DNA of 64,000 nucleotides from Chloranthus sessilifolius (Eukaryota; Streptophyta; Magnoliopsida; Chloranthales; Chloranthaceae). Below are positions 41,085 through 52,462 of the stretch, one piece after another. The notes beneath the pieces were generated by a model that had not been told where the DNA came from, did no database searches, and saw only the letters and a list, made by a program, of their open reading frames with translations. Position 1 is the first letter of the stretch, and each line of letters opens with the position of its first letter. Where the stretch lies: positions 67,793,901-67,857,900 of the forward strand of contig CM037591.1 of the NCBI GenBank assembly GCA_021018995.1, given 5' to 3'. Made by a program: the position numbers and the translations under genes.

Positions 41085-43348
41085 GGGGGCTTGCAGGTTA
41101 AACTCCTAACCTGACCTTTGATGGACCTTTGAGTTGAATAATAATGTGTCTTAAGTTTGTTTTATAGTTAGCAATAAATTGTAGTCATAGTGCAAAAATC
41201 CTTCTAAAAATGACAAGAAGAGACCTACTGCTTCAACATGTGCTCATGCAGCCCAAAAAGGCCAGCCATCAAGCATCATAGAGCCTTAGAATTCTATGGC
41301 AATGGCATGTGTTCAGCTGTGTACACATGGGAGCAAACCAGCAGCTGCATTTGATGAAGAATGAACCCCTCAAAAGGGCACTGAATCCCAAGCTGTGTAC
41401 AAGCTATGGAAGCAAAGAAAAGAAGCTGTTGAGAGGTTATTTCAACCTATCAAGAGGTCTGGGTACTGAATGGAAGAGGTCGAGAGGTTATTTCAACTTG
41501 TCGAGAGGATCTGCTGAGGAGAAATAAACATATCGAGAGGTTTACAGCACCTATCGAATGGTTTGAATTGCTGAAGAGGATCCTGTCGAATAGTGCAGAA
41601 GATCTTGTTGAGAAGTCACCTTAAGCAGTGAAAAATATCATTTTTCACCTCCTAACCTGACCTTTGATGGACCTTCGAGTTGAATAATAATGTGTCTTAA
41701 GTTTATTTTGTAGTTAGCAATAAATTACAGTCATAGTGTAGAAATCCATCGAAAATTGCCAAGAAGAGACCTGCTGCTTCAACATGTGCTCATGCATCCC
41801 AAAAAGGCCAACTATCAAGCATCACAAAGCCTCAAAATTCTATGGCAATGGCATGTGTTCGGCTGTGTACACATGGGAGTAAACCAGCAGCTGCATTTGA
41901 TGAAGAATGAACCCCTCAAAAGGGCACTGAGTGCTAGACAGATGAAAGCCAACACTCCAAGTTGTGGAAGCAAAGAACAGAAGCTGTCGAGAGGTTATTT
42001 CAACCCGTCGAGAGGTTTGGGTGCTGAATAGAAGAGGTCGAGAGGTTATTTCAACTTGTCGAGAGGATCTGCTGAGGAGAAATAAACATATCTAGAGGTT
42101 TACAGCACCTATCGAATGGTTTGAATTGCTGAAGAGGATCCTGTCGAATAGTGCAGAAGATCCTGTCGAGAAGTCACCTGAAGAAACCATCCTTGCGAGG
42201 TGCAGATTCCCAAAACTATACCTGTTGAGAGGTTCCCTGAACCTATCGAACAGTCAGAGCCAACCTAGAGAGAGTATACCTGAAGCTGCATTGAATCTCG
42301 CGAGGTTGCATCAACCTGTCAAGAGGATGGTTGAAGCTAGTGCAGCAATTGAGCATTGGATTTATCCTGTCAAGCAGTTCAACAAAACTTGTGGAAGGCT
42401 ATATGCAACTTGTCGAATAGAGTAGAAATTAGACTCATAACCTATCGAGAGGTTCTCTGAACCTCTTGAAGCACAAATTTGGAACTTCTCAGTTCTAGCT
42501 AAGAAGCACATCAAGTCAGTGCTCTGTGCACATGTCCCGAGACATGCTAATAACCTTTGAGGGTATTTTTGGAATGCAAATGGGCATAAATGTGAACTCC
42601 CTAACTCCCCCACATGTACTTGTCCAATTCGAACCAATTGGTGGGAGATTCTAGAAGTGAAATAAGTCCCATTAGCAGCCCAAAATAACAAAAATTATTC
42701 CCTCGAGCTCTGATTGGCCGAAACAGATATGAGACAGAGGGGAAGAGTATAAATTGAGGAGAAACTTAACAGAAGAACCATCAAGAAATTGAGAGAGGCC
42801 AGAGATCAAATTTGAGTCCCTTTTCTCCAAAATTCCATCCTTCTTCCTCTTCCTCATTCTCTCTTTAGCCCAACCATGGTTGGCTAAATACTTATAGCAA
42901 CTAGGGTGAGTTAGATCTGTAAAATTGAGAGGTTTGAAAGCTTTGTAAGAGGTTTGGATGATGCACAGACTACAGATCTGAGAACAATGTATTGTAAGTT
43001 GCTTGAATCAATAAATTGTTAGTTGTAAAGTTCATTTGAATCTATAGATCTTTTGGTTCCATTAGATTCTCAATCGGATTTATGTATTTGGAAATTGCCC
43101 ATTCATTTAACCTTTAGACCAAAAGATCCTTAACCAAGAACCCCGCCCTTGCAATTAGCAATACGTAACCGAACGAAGTCCTTGCATCCATAGCATCTAC
43201 AGTGGTTTTATTATTATAATTAAAGCCCTTGGATTGGAGGAAATCCCTAGGATGATCTGTGACCTTTGAAGTGGACAGATCATGACCTTAAGATCAATTC
43301 AACCCTCTGGTCAAGATTGGAAGTGGGGGCTTGCAAGTTAAACTCCTA
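41085..43348 (+). mobile_element. LTR-5: rearranged ATH-2-family LTR with 31-bp flanking repeats
   Basis: The sequence is ATH-2-family LTR on the plus strand but is built from two pieces. 41104-41633 begins inside U3 and stops within the CTCGA region. At 41634 the LTR restarts near its first bases (CAGTGAAAAATATCATTTTT) and runs to 43317, stopping at GATTGGAAG before the final part of U5. A TATA box lies at 42748-42754 and the leader hairpin is perfect at 43252-43283. Both outer sides carry GGAAGYGGGGGCTTGCARGT followed by TAAACTCCTAA (41085 and 43314). The first internal junction shares the bases CAG. Confidence 0.75.
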
Positions 43349-43370
43349 ATTTTATTGGCAATCTGATTTA

Positions 43371-43590
43371 AAAGGGTCTCCTAAGTCTACTAAAAAAAAA
43401 AGTCTCCTAATTCTACTAAGAGTCTAATTAAAAAAGGTCTCCTACTTCTACTAGGAGTCTAATTAAAAAAGTCTCCTACTTCTACTAGGAAAGCAAATAT
43501 ATTAATTCTACTGAAACTGATTAGGAATATACTAATTCTATTGAAATTCTGATTAAAATAAATATACTAATTTTACTAAAAATCCAAAAA
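43371..43590. repeat. Short degenerate tandem repeat in TAT-2
   Basis: Units of roughly 35 bp, near GTCTCCTACTTCTACTAGGA followed by GTCTAATTAAAAAA. The first three or four are clear and the rest are degraded. Confidence 0.75.
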
Positions 43591-44270
43591 AGGGGTTTTG
43601 GCCCGCTATGCTAAGTTGGATCGGCCCTGTTCCCAAGTACCCTCCGTAAGCTCTCTTAGACAAATTGGTTGGCTAAGATTAAAGTAATCTGAGTTTGAAT
43701 TATAAGACGATATTTTTGGATTGAAAAGTAATCTGACTTTGAATTTTTGGATTATAATTATGGATTAAATTTTGGGGCTAGAAATTGAAGGCTAAACTAT
43801 AAATCGGGATTTTTTAAATCTAGAACTATAAGAAATTGGTAAATTAAGAGTGGAACCTAAGATCTAAGGACTAGAATCGAGATCGAAATTAGAAAAATCA
43901 AACTGTATGATTAAGGACTAGTTATAGAAACTATGAACTAAAACCAGATATTAATGATAGGACTGAAAGTTGAGATTTCGGGGTGAAAATAAGATTTAAA
44001 ATAGTGAATCAAATAATCAGATTGAAAAGGTGTTACGGTCTAAGGCTGAAAATTAAAACTAATAGTTAAAACCAGAGATCTAAGGACAAAGAGCTAAGAA
44101 CTAGAACTAGAGTAAAAAACTAGAAGGAAAATTATACCTAAGGCCGGGGCCGCAGAGAGGAATCTCGAAGTCCTAAGCTTGAGGGTGAGGACCTCAAAAC
44201 TCAAATCTCGAAGTCGCTGTTGTGTCCCTTTGGGTCAAGGTAAGGAGGTCTATTTATAGGTATTTTACTA

Positions 44271-44735
44271 ATTACGCGCCCTATGGGGTGCGCTTAACTA
44301 GTCGGTCAACTTCAATTACGCACCCTATCCTGGGTGCTTAATCGAATTGTGCGCCCTGTATCAGGCGCTTAACTACTTTGAGTCGGTGACCATCTCAGTG
44401 AGTGACCGGCTGACTGGCTCAGCCAGGGTGTCCCAGTCCTAATCTGATTAGACTAATTGCGCGCCCAGTATGGTGCACACAATCCAATTAAATATCATAC
44501 TAACTGTCTTTAATCATGGAGTTTTGGCGGTCTAGGGAGTTAGCTACTAGGTATGAAATCGACCAATTACACATCCGCATTTGGGTGCATAATCGATTGC
44601 GCGCGCTGGTTAGGGGGCGCGATCGGATCTCAAGGTGGTCAACGGGAAGGGAAGTTTGGTCTGACGAGGACTGATTGAGGGCTGGTGGTGTGGCGTTCAA
44701 TCGAATTGCGTGCATGGTTTAGTGTGCGTAATTCA
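44271..44735. repeat. GCGC dyad cluster in TAT-2 U3
   Basis: About seven sites start near 44271, 44314, 44346, 44455, 44565, 44594 and 44704. The form is AATTRCGCGCCC, a loop of a few bases, then GGGYGCRYAAT. Each can fold into a short stem. Spacing is irregular. Confidence 0.75.
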
Positions 44736-45116
44736 GGGTTGTCCTGGGTCTAGATCGGGTCTGAAGCATAAGGATATTGTTCAGCCTATGTTGCAGCTAT
44801 ATACTATTATTTCAGTATATAGTTTCCACCCCTAGGGTTATGGGGTCTAAGCCATAGAGCTATTGTTTCAGCCTATGTTCAGCCATATACTATTGTTTCA
44901 GTGTATGATCTCACATTAGGGTCATGGGGCCTAAGCTACGGAGCTATTGTTTCAGCCTGTGTTCAGCCATATACTATTATTTCAGCATATGATTCCCGTG
45001 TTAGGGTTTTGAAACTCTTAGAGAAGGTAAGTCCTTTTCGAAGAGTCATAGTCAAGGTCAAAGGTTGACCGAACAAACTTATATACTTCGAGAGGGCAAA
45101 ATGGGAGTGTCTATAG

Positions 45117-45830
45117 ATGCCCCTCTTTAGTGTGCTCTTGCGAAGTAAGAGTGCATCGAAGAAGTAGACACCCCTCATTAGAGGTGCCTTCTCATTCTTC
45201 TTGGGAAATTACAAATGTGGACTAAGGATGCTGAGATGACATGCTTGGCTTTCTTATCTATCAGCAAAAGCTAAAATAGAGCATTCGGGAGCCCAGTGGT
45301 AAATGTTGAAAGGCATATTCCTGGCCGTGAATGCAAACATCCCATCGCGTATTATGATGTGTTGTGAATAGCAGTCGATGAGAGAAGTCAGTGTATCCTA
45401 ATCCGCGGGTGCAAGGGGCATCCCGTCGCATGGCGCCACCTACTACGAGTGACAGTCAAACGGAAAGGAGAATCATTAGATCCTAATCTGTGGGTGCAAG
45501 GGTCATCCCGCCACATGTCGCGACCTGCTACAAGGGGCAGTCAAACAAAGGGAAATGATATAGTCGAGGTAGCAGGGGGCTTCATACGAATGTCCAGAGA
45601 CAAGGTCCAAAGACCGACAATAAAAAATATAATCATGTAATGGCGAAGGCTTTCGCAAATCATGTCAGGCCGGGTGCATCATTGCTCACACCAATGGCGC
45701 GTCAGGCGTCCCTTTCTAGTGGGCATTTGAGATTTCTAGAGTCAAATATATTCATTGTTTGGTTTCCCAAGGGAATTACGGGTTGGGGCAGTAGGAGTTA
45801 ATTTTTGCTAACTAGGGTTTGTGGATCATT
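45117..45830 (-). other. Internal 3' remnant of TAT-2 with 85-bp repeats
   Basis: No gene. It starts with the purine tract next to the LTR. At 45311-45565 a unit of 85 bp recurs (TCCTAATCYGYGGGTGCAAG at 45396 and 45481, with a more decayed copy before). The border with ATH-6 is somewhere in 45790-45870. Confidence 0.5.
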
Positions 45831-47800
45831 GCGCTAGCTAAGGCAACTTTGAGAGGCGACATTTAAACTTGGCGAGGCTAGAAATGAACCTGGCGAGGCT
45901 ATTTTGAACCTGGAGAGAACCTAGCAAGGCTGTTTTGAACCTAGCGAGGTGCATGCCTGAAGCATTTCAGCCCAACGAGATCCTAGCGAAATTAAACTTC
46001 TGAGGCCGCAACCCAGCGAGATCCTAGCGAGATTAAACTTCTGAGGCTGCAGCCCAATGAGATCCTAGCAAGATCTCAGCGAGGTGCATACCTAAAGATG
46101 TCATCTATCTGAGGCACGAATTCCAACAGCCTAGTTCAGCACCCAAGGATATTTTTGGTATTTCACACCTTCTAGGGCATGCATCCCAATGTCCCACACT
46201 TCCCAAAGCATTCAAGGGCCACAGATGGGCCACAAAATCAACTCCACACATCCTCACCCTTGTTTCTTATTGGCTAAAGCTTATAATGTGTTCTATGGAC
46301 TGTATAAATAGAACAATATGCATGTTATGTCAATAGCCAGGATTAGCCTGGTTCACTTAGGGTTTTAAAGCCAGAATAGCTGGCTAAAATTAGGGTTTTA
46401 TTTTAGGGTTTCTTTTAGGATTTCTTTTATTTCTTTCCCCTTTCTTCTTGCCCTAGCACGGCAGCAATGTTGGGCTAGGTTCTATGTAATAGCTAAGTTT
46501 TATTTCATGTAATGCAATGAGTTTTGTTTTAAATAGAAGATTTGTTTAGGGATTTGCACAAGCTATTGCCTTGAGGGCAAGCATTGTAAGTTTCTTTTTA
46601 TTCAATGCTTTGTTGTTTTAAATGCTCCATTAAATCTATATTTTCTCTGTATTTTTCATGGGTTTTTATGGGTTTAATGCTCCCATGGTTGCCTGAGCTT
46701 GTAGCCTTGCAACCATGGTGACAACAACATTTTTACTATTCTGTCTCATCATTTGTATGGAAGTTAGCCTCTAGGATAGTCTGTAACCATTTGAGTGGAC
46801 AGACTATAGCCTTAAGGAAGGTCTTTCTCATAGGTCTTAGATGGATTCTTCTTCTCTGTTTTGCATCACCATTATCAGAGGTTAGATCTAAGTTTTATAG
46901 TGATTGCAGACTTGTGAGCTGGGTCATTGCAGGCCTTTTATAGCAATGACCAGCTGAGCTTAAGTCCCCATTTAGTCTGAGTTTTTAAGTGGTTTCCACT
47001 TGATTTCTCATATCTGTTTGCTCCTATGAATGCATGAGCTTGTAGCCTTGCAAACATAGTGTCTGCAATGGTTTTCATGTGATAACATAATTCATCGATT
47101 GGAGGAAATCTATTGGATAGTCTGTGACTATTTAAATGGACAGATTATAGCCTTAAGATCAATACATTCTCTTGGGTTAGGTTAGATTTCTGATTTAATC
47201 AATGGGATTTGACCATCTCTTTTGGATAGTTTGTGACCATTTAAATGGACAGATTATAGCCTTAAGAGCAGTCTAAATGGCATGGGTTGAATTGGATTCA
47301 TTTACCTTGCACTTGTGCTTGTAGCCAAGTGAAGGAATGTTGCATTTCCATTTCTAAATCTGAGTTGTAAAACTAATTTAACCTTAGTTGTCTACTTCTC
47401 CATCTTTTATCTTTATTTTACCACACACACCCATCATCTTTCTTTTCCTCCATTCTTTAGTTTTAGATTATTTGTCCTATATTTAGTTTTAGGTTAGCTA
47501 GTGGTACCTAAACACCCTCTCTTTACCTTGCTTTCTAGCTTAGGTGTAGAGTTGCCAGATCTGTAGGCAAATCTGGAGTTTACTATACAACACTTGTGGT
47601 TTCAGATCAATACACCCTGTGGGAAGAACTCTTACTTATCAAAACTTGCTACAACAGGCCCTATATCTTGCAAGTCTGTGTGTATTTTAGACTTACTATT
47701 TTGTATTTTTTTTAATCCACCTTTGATTTATTTTTACTAACACCTTCTTACCACTGTTTTCAAATAAAATTTACAGTAAGCATCTGAAATATAACCAACA
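45831..47800 (+). mobile_element. 5' LTR of ATH-6, start missing
   Basis: The LTR ends ATAACCAACA at 47800. U3 (45850-46095) has CpG motifs of its own type (CTGGCGAGGCT, CCTAGCGAG) including a 41-bp repeat at 45977-46100. A TATA box TATAAATAG lies at 46303-46311, with an ATTGGCTA box upstream. Three leader hairpins lie at 46776-46807, 47117-47148 and 47226-47257. Each sits in a module that also has TGAGCTTGTAGCC. Confidence 0.8.
45977..46100. repeat. 41-bp tandem repeat, three units, in ATH-6 U3
   Basis: GAGATCCTAGCRA recurs at 45977, 46018 and 46059, followed by ATTAAACTTCTGAGGCYGCA in the first two. Confidence 0.88.
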
Positions 47801-47806
47801 AGTTTT

Positions 47807-47823
47807 TGGCCCGCTGCCGGGGA
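47807..47823 (+). other. Primer binding site of ATH-6
   Basis: TGGCCCGCTGCCGGGGA follows the LTR end by AGTTTT. It is the tRNA-Asp-type Athila site with one base changed or lost in GGCGCC. Confidence 0.85.
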
Positions 47824-48366
47824 GTTTTGATCTAGTATAGCAAACTGAGTTTAGTTTTTATGCTTTGTAGGGTTTAAATAAGTACAGTTGTATTTCGAGT
47901 TTGATTTTTGCTCTTTGTCTTTATTTTCTGTTTTAGGCATTTTGTGTCTTGGTTGTGTTTTAGTAGTCTTTAGTTTTATTCATTGTAGAGTTAGTGTTTA
48001 AACAAATGTCAGCTGTATTTTTTTGGAATTTTTAGTTTCTCTGTTTGTTTTCAGGACTTTTTATTGTAATGGGTATGTGTGAATAACATACACCTAGCAT
48101 CATTTTAGTTTCTACTTATTTTCTATTATTAATTTTGTAGCTTTAATAAATTCCTATTGTATTTTGCTGATTTCTGTAGGTCTGGAGCAATAGGAATCAG
48201 GAGAGTACAGCTACTGCTAGTACACATTGTGCCTTACTTTGCATTCTCTTCTCCCCCCTACTGTTATTTCAATTCTGCATTCTTTAAAATTCTGCAGTAA
48301 TAGTCGTAGTTTTAATTTTTGTTTGTGTGCTGTAAGCTACCCCTTGTCCAGCTGAGTGTGTGTTGT
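47824..48366 (+). other. ATH-6 untranslated leader
   Basis: T-rich, without a coding frame. It is longer than in ATH-2 and ATH-3 (about 320 bp). Confidence 0.6.
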
Positions 48367-49883
48367 ATGCAAGGAAGGAGGTCTCTCAATCCCGAACTTA
48401 TACTATTAAATCCTGAAATTGAGAGAACTCTGAGTCCTGGTTCTGCAATACACACCTCGACTGAAAATCTGGTAGAAACTGAGATAAGAGAGCGACCTAA
48501 AATACTTAAGGAGCACAATGCACCAAGGACATATGCATCCCCCTCTTACATTTAGCTCCCTAATGTTTTGGGCAGTTACTGGATTAAAGCCTCAACCATC
48601 CAAATCCTACCAAGTTTTCATGGGCTGAGCAAGGAAGACCCCTACCAGCACATAGACCGTTTTCTATCATTGTGCACTACTTTTAATATTGCTAGCTTGG
48701 GAGAGGAAGCCACCAAGCTTCGGCTTTTTCCTTTTTCACTAAAGGATAAGGCCCAAACATGGCTCTCCTTGCTCCCACCAAATAGCATACAGTCGTGGAA
48801 CGATCTTCAATGTCAATTTCTGGCCAAATTTTTCCCAATCGATAAAATGAGCCAATTGAGAAAGAGCATCATCTATTTTGCTCAATCCCCAACTGAACCA
48901 ATGCATGGAGCATGGGATAGATTTAGGGAATTGTTGAGGCGGTGCCCACACCACCAGATCCCTATGTGGCAGCTTGTACAAAGCTTCTACCAGGGACTTG
49001 GTGCAAGGAGTAGAGCTATGATTGATGCATCAAGTGGTGGCACATACCTCACCAAAACTATAGAGGAAGCATGGGATTTATTTGAGCTGATTAGCCAGTA
49101 GGAGGCTTTGCCCAGTTATGGCATTGAGCCACCTGCTAGAGCTATTAGAGAACCCATGTCTTTCAAAAAGTTGTATGAAGTGAATGTTTATAGTGACCTA
49201 GAAAGGAAAGTGGACCAATTTTCGAAAAAGTTCAATAAAGTTTTGCGTGTGTTGCAGCCCCACATGGCTGCACAAGTTAGAGAGGTGTGCACCATATGTC
49301 ACTCACCCTCACACTCACATCTTCAATGTCTCTCTGCTGGTCTGTCCCCTAAATTTTTTCATGAGCAAGCCAATGTTGTCCAGTCATATGGACAGCAGCC
49401 TACTGGATACACTTGGAGGAACCACCCAAACCTGAGGTGGAGACAAACTGACTCACCTCATACCCAGCAGCAGCAAGCTTTGCCTACAATACTAACCAGC
49501 AGTCTTACCAAGGTCATGCACAAGGACAACAATTTTCTCATCAGCCCTCCCCGTCAAGTCAGTTAGTTGTAGCACCCCCACAACCTAGAGCCCCCTCCTT
49601 TGAGGAGTAGGTTTTGTCTTCCTAGCAATAACTGAACTCCATGACACAAATTGTGGATTCCCACGCACAGGTCATATCTCAAATGCTCTGATGAGAAGGG
49701 AAGAGGGTAGGCTCCCAAGCCAAATAGTGAACAACCTACGAGGAATACATTTGATTGATGGAGCTTCTTCAAGTCATGAAGAAACTAGGTCAATCAATGC
49801 CTCGAGGAATGGAAAGGAGGTAGCTACCCAAGACTGTAATGATGCCAAGCGAGTGTGCATAAGGAAAGAAGTTGAATAAAATG
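48367..49883 (+). pseudogene. ATH-6 gag
   Basis: Start ATG 48367 (MQGRRSLNPELILLNPE), the family start motif. A TAG at 48553 stands where ATH-3 has CAA (IQ-F/L). Then 48568-49101 is open: ILPSFHGLSKEDPYQHIDRF, FNIASLGEEATKLRLFPF, CPHHQIPMWQLVQSFYQG. A TAG after LISQ interrupts. 49108-49566 holds the zinc knuckle CTICHSPSHSHLQC (CX2CX4HX4C) and the YGQQ/NHPNLRW region. After a frameshift, 49691-49879 has REEGRLPSQIVNN and EEASSSHEE-like residues, which is the gag end before protease. The next bases are A-rich and non-coding. This gag has arginine codons where ATH-3 and ATH-7 share a TAA. Confidence 0.82.
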
Positions 49884-51422
49884 GGGTTGTCGAGCCCCAA
49901 CAGAAAAAAAAAATGAAAAAAACATATAAAACTATAAAAAAAAAAAATTAATGAAAAAATGAAAGAAAAGTTTTACCATGTTCAGTTGTTGTGTTAATGA
50001 GAGAGTGAAAATTCCCCACCCAAATTGCCACACTTGGGGTGAGGAATTTAATGAAGAATGAACAGCTAAGGCACCTTTGCTGCCTTTTTATTGCTTATCC
50101 ACCTGCTGTGAGTTGGAGCTGCTCCCTGCACCTCTCATGCAACTGAATATCTGCTAAATGGAAGAATTCAGGTTTGTTGCAAATCCAAAGGTATGGCCTT
50201 TCATTTTTATTTCATATTTCTTTCCAATTCAGCTGACTCCAGATGGGGAAATTAAAATTTTTGTCATTTATGTACCTCCCATCCGGACTGTTTGTATATA
50301 TTGTCTGGTCTGATCTAATTTTTTGTATGAATCCTGCTTTCCAATGTGTACTTTCAATGCTGAAATTTTTTGCCATCATTTTAATGCAAACCCAGATCAT
50401 GTTAGGTAGTTAGGTTTAGGATTTCTCTGTTTTTAGGTGTTTAGTTAGTTTTTGTTTTGTCTATATATGCTATTTTTAAGTTCATTTCTGTTGTGTACTT
50501 TCTATTTTTAGGAATTTGTGTCATAGTGTTGTTCTCGTAGTGTCACACTTGTATATACTATCTATTTTTCTCTTTCTAGTTGATTTGCTAAATTTTTTTT
50601 TAGCTTTTTCTTAATTTTCTGCTGTAATTTAGGGTGTCTGTCTATTGTTTACCCTGTTGCCCCTATACACATGTTGCATGCAGCAGTGAGGACATTGTTT
50701 AACTTAGGTTTGGGGATGTGGCAGAGTAGACCTACCAATGGAATAGTTAACTCTAGTGCAGCAGTGTGTGGTTTACTTTGAATGAATAAAGTCCTAACCC
50801 GAAAATGAGAAAATTTGTGAAAATTTAAAAATTTTGCAGACTTTTAAAACTGAAATTCTTTGAAAATTTTTTGCACCATCATGAAACTAATATCAGAAAA
50901 AAATTTCAATTAGCACATAGTGAACTAGAGAGGAAAGAAAAAGGTAGAAATACACCCCATGAGTTAATATGAGGACCATACACAATGAGATTTGGGCCTA
51001 TCCAATTCTTTTTGAAGAGTGTTTTGGCATTTTTTTCTGCTCTAAAGACTGATTAATTCAAATACTTTTCACTAGAAGTTAGGCACTCCCAAGTTAAAAC
51101 AATTTGACAGCACTCATGACACTAAAGAAATTATGTAAGGCCTTCAATGGGACAGTTTGAGCCTGAAATTCTAACCTTTTAAAACTGCCCTTGTGTATAC
51201 ACTCTTTGAGCCTTTAAATCTATTTTCTCTTCAACAAACACCGAAGTACTTGCACCTAAACCCTATTAACCTGATTCAACCTTACCCTCACTCTTAGAGT
51301 TCAAGAGGTAAAGGAGTAGAAGTTGAAGATAGGTAGGCTAGGTCAATATTTGGTGGAAAGAGAAGAGAAACAACTATAAAACAGCAGTGTAACAGTGGTA
51401 TGTGATTGGCATTCATAAAATA

Positions 51423-51462
<40 letters not shown>

Positions 51463-52326
51463 GAGAAGTCAAAAAAAGTACTTCATTTGAAAATTGAAAA
51501 GAAGAGAAGAAGCTAGCTACTTTGAATCTGAAAAATGTCAAGGAAGATGAAGTAGTACTGAAATGAAGGTTGTGAAGTCATGATTCACCTCCTGCCTTGC
51601 TGATTTCTCAATTTTGATCCATTCTATCCTTTTATTCTTTACAAACCTCACCCATAAGCCACATTACAACCCATCAAAAGACCTTGTTGATCCTAAGTGG
51701 AATGAGATGTCATGTGGAGATGAGGGAGTTTCCAATCTATGGTGAAAGGTCATGAGGATGTTAAAAATTAGAAGCTTTGCCTATGCTCATGCTTGCAGAC
51801 CCATTTTTGGTCTGTAACTACTCTTGAGTTGCTTTGAATGTGAATACCCTTAGATTTTCAATGTTGAGAGATAGCCCTGGTGAGGATTGGGTCTGAAAAT
51901 TTAATTCATTGGGGTTGTATACAAACCTGATTTTTGAATCAAAGGCAAGCTTAGTGCTGATTTGTGTACATTGTATTTCAGATGTAAATTGAATGGTGAT
52001 GATGCACATACATGCTAATTTCAGTGTTAAATTATTTGTATTATTGTTGTAATTTCCTCTGATTTTTAAAGAATAGGTGAAATGAAGCTTTATTTGTTGA
52101 AATTTATTTTGTCATTGAATGTACTATACTTAACTATTTTAATAGTAAAGTTTGTGGGTACCTTCACTAAAAACTCTCAGGAGACTTCACTCTTCCACTA
52201 GGGATCACCTAGGGGTTTAAAAGGCTTGATGCATAAGCTAAATTCATCCGTGCTCCCTACGAAAGTGGCATTTAAATTTTTAGAGTAGTTGTTTTAATTT
52301 TTTCTTTGCTCAGGGACTAGCAAAGA
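49884..52326 (+). other. ATH-6 non-coding body
   Basis: No gene, only the regions that follow pol in other elements. CAGTGAGGACATTG..TTAGGTTTGGGGATGTGGCAG lies at 50683-50722, with CCAATGGAATAGTTAAC after it. CACTAGAAGTTAGGCACTCC lies at about 51070. The 115-bp block is at 52155-52285 and the hairpin CTTTGCT..AGCAAAG at 52304-52325. A-rich runs lie at 49905-49965, where pol would begin. Confidence 0.75.
51428..51452. repeat. TA microsatellite
   Basis: An uninterrupted TA dinucleotide run of about 12 units within A/T-rich sequence of the ATH-6 3' UTR. Confidence 0.9.
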
Positions 52327-52462
52327 TTGGGTTTGGGGGTGAATTAATCTCTAAAAAGTATAACTTTTCATCCCTTAACCTGACCTTTGATGAACCCTTG
52401 AGCAGATTAATAATGTGTTTTAAGTGTGTTTTATAGATAACAAGTAAATATAGCTTTAGTGC

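Larger units (their letters stand above)
43318..45116 (-). mobile_element. TAT-2: Tat-type LTR
   Basis: On the minus strand it starts TATAGACACTCCC at 45116, a mutated form of the TGTAGACACCC start. It is preceded by a purine tract AAAGAGGGGCATC (45117-45129), so it should be a 3' LTR of a minus-strand element whose body lay to the right. A TATA box TATAAATAG lies at 44250-44258. Upstream, 44271-44735 carries about seven dyads. Downstream, 43371-43590 is a repeat of TCTCCTACTTCTACTAGGAG type. The left end is obscured by LTR-5, and a piece left of 41104 may belong to it. Confidence 0.6.
45831..52462 (+). mobile_element. ATH-6: gag-only Athila derivative (TR-GAG type)
   Basis: Plus-strand element with a 5' LTR lacking its start, an Athila-type primer binding site, gag, a long non-coding part, the conserved 3' block and polypurine tract, and the first 123 bp of a 3' LTR (52340-52462, TGAATTAATCTCTAAAAAGT) cut by ATH-7. 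Protease, RT, RNase H, integrase and second ORF are all absent. Terminal-repeat retrotransposons with only GAG are a known plant class. The left border is approximate because the 3' LTR start is not found there. Confidence 0.78.
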
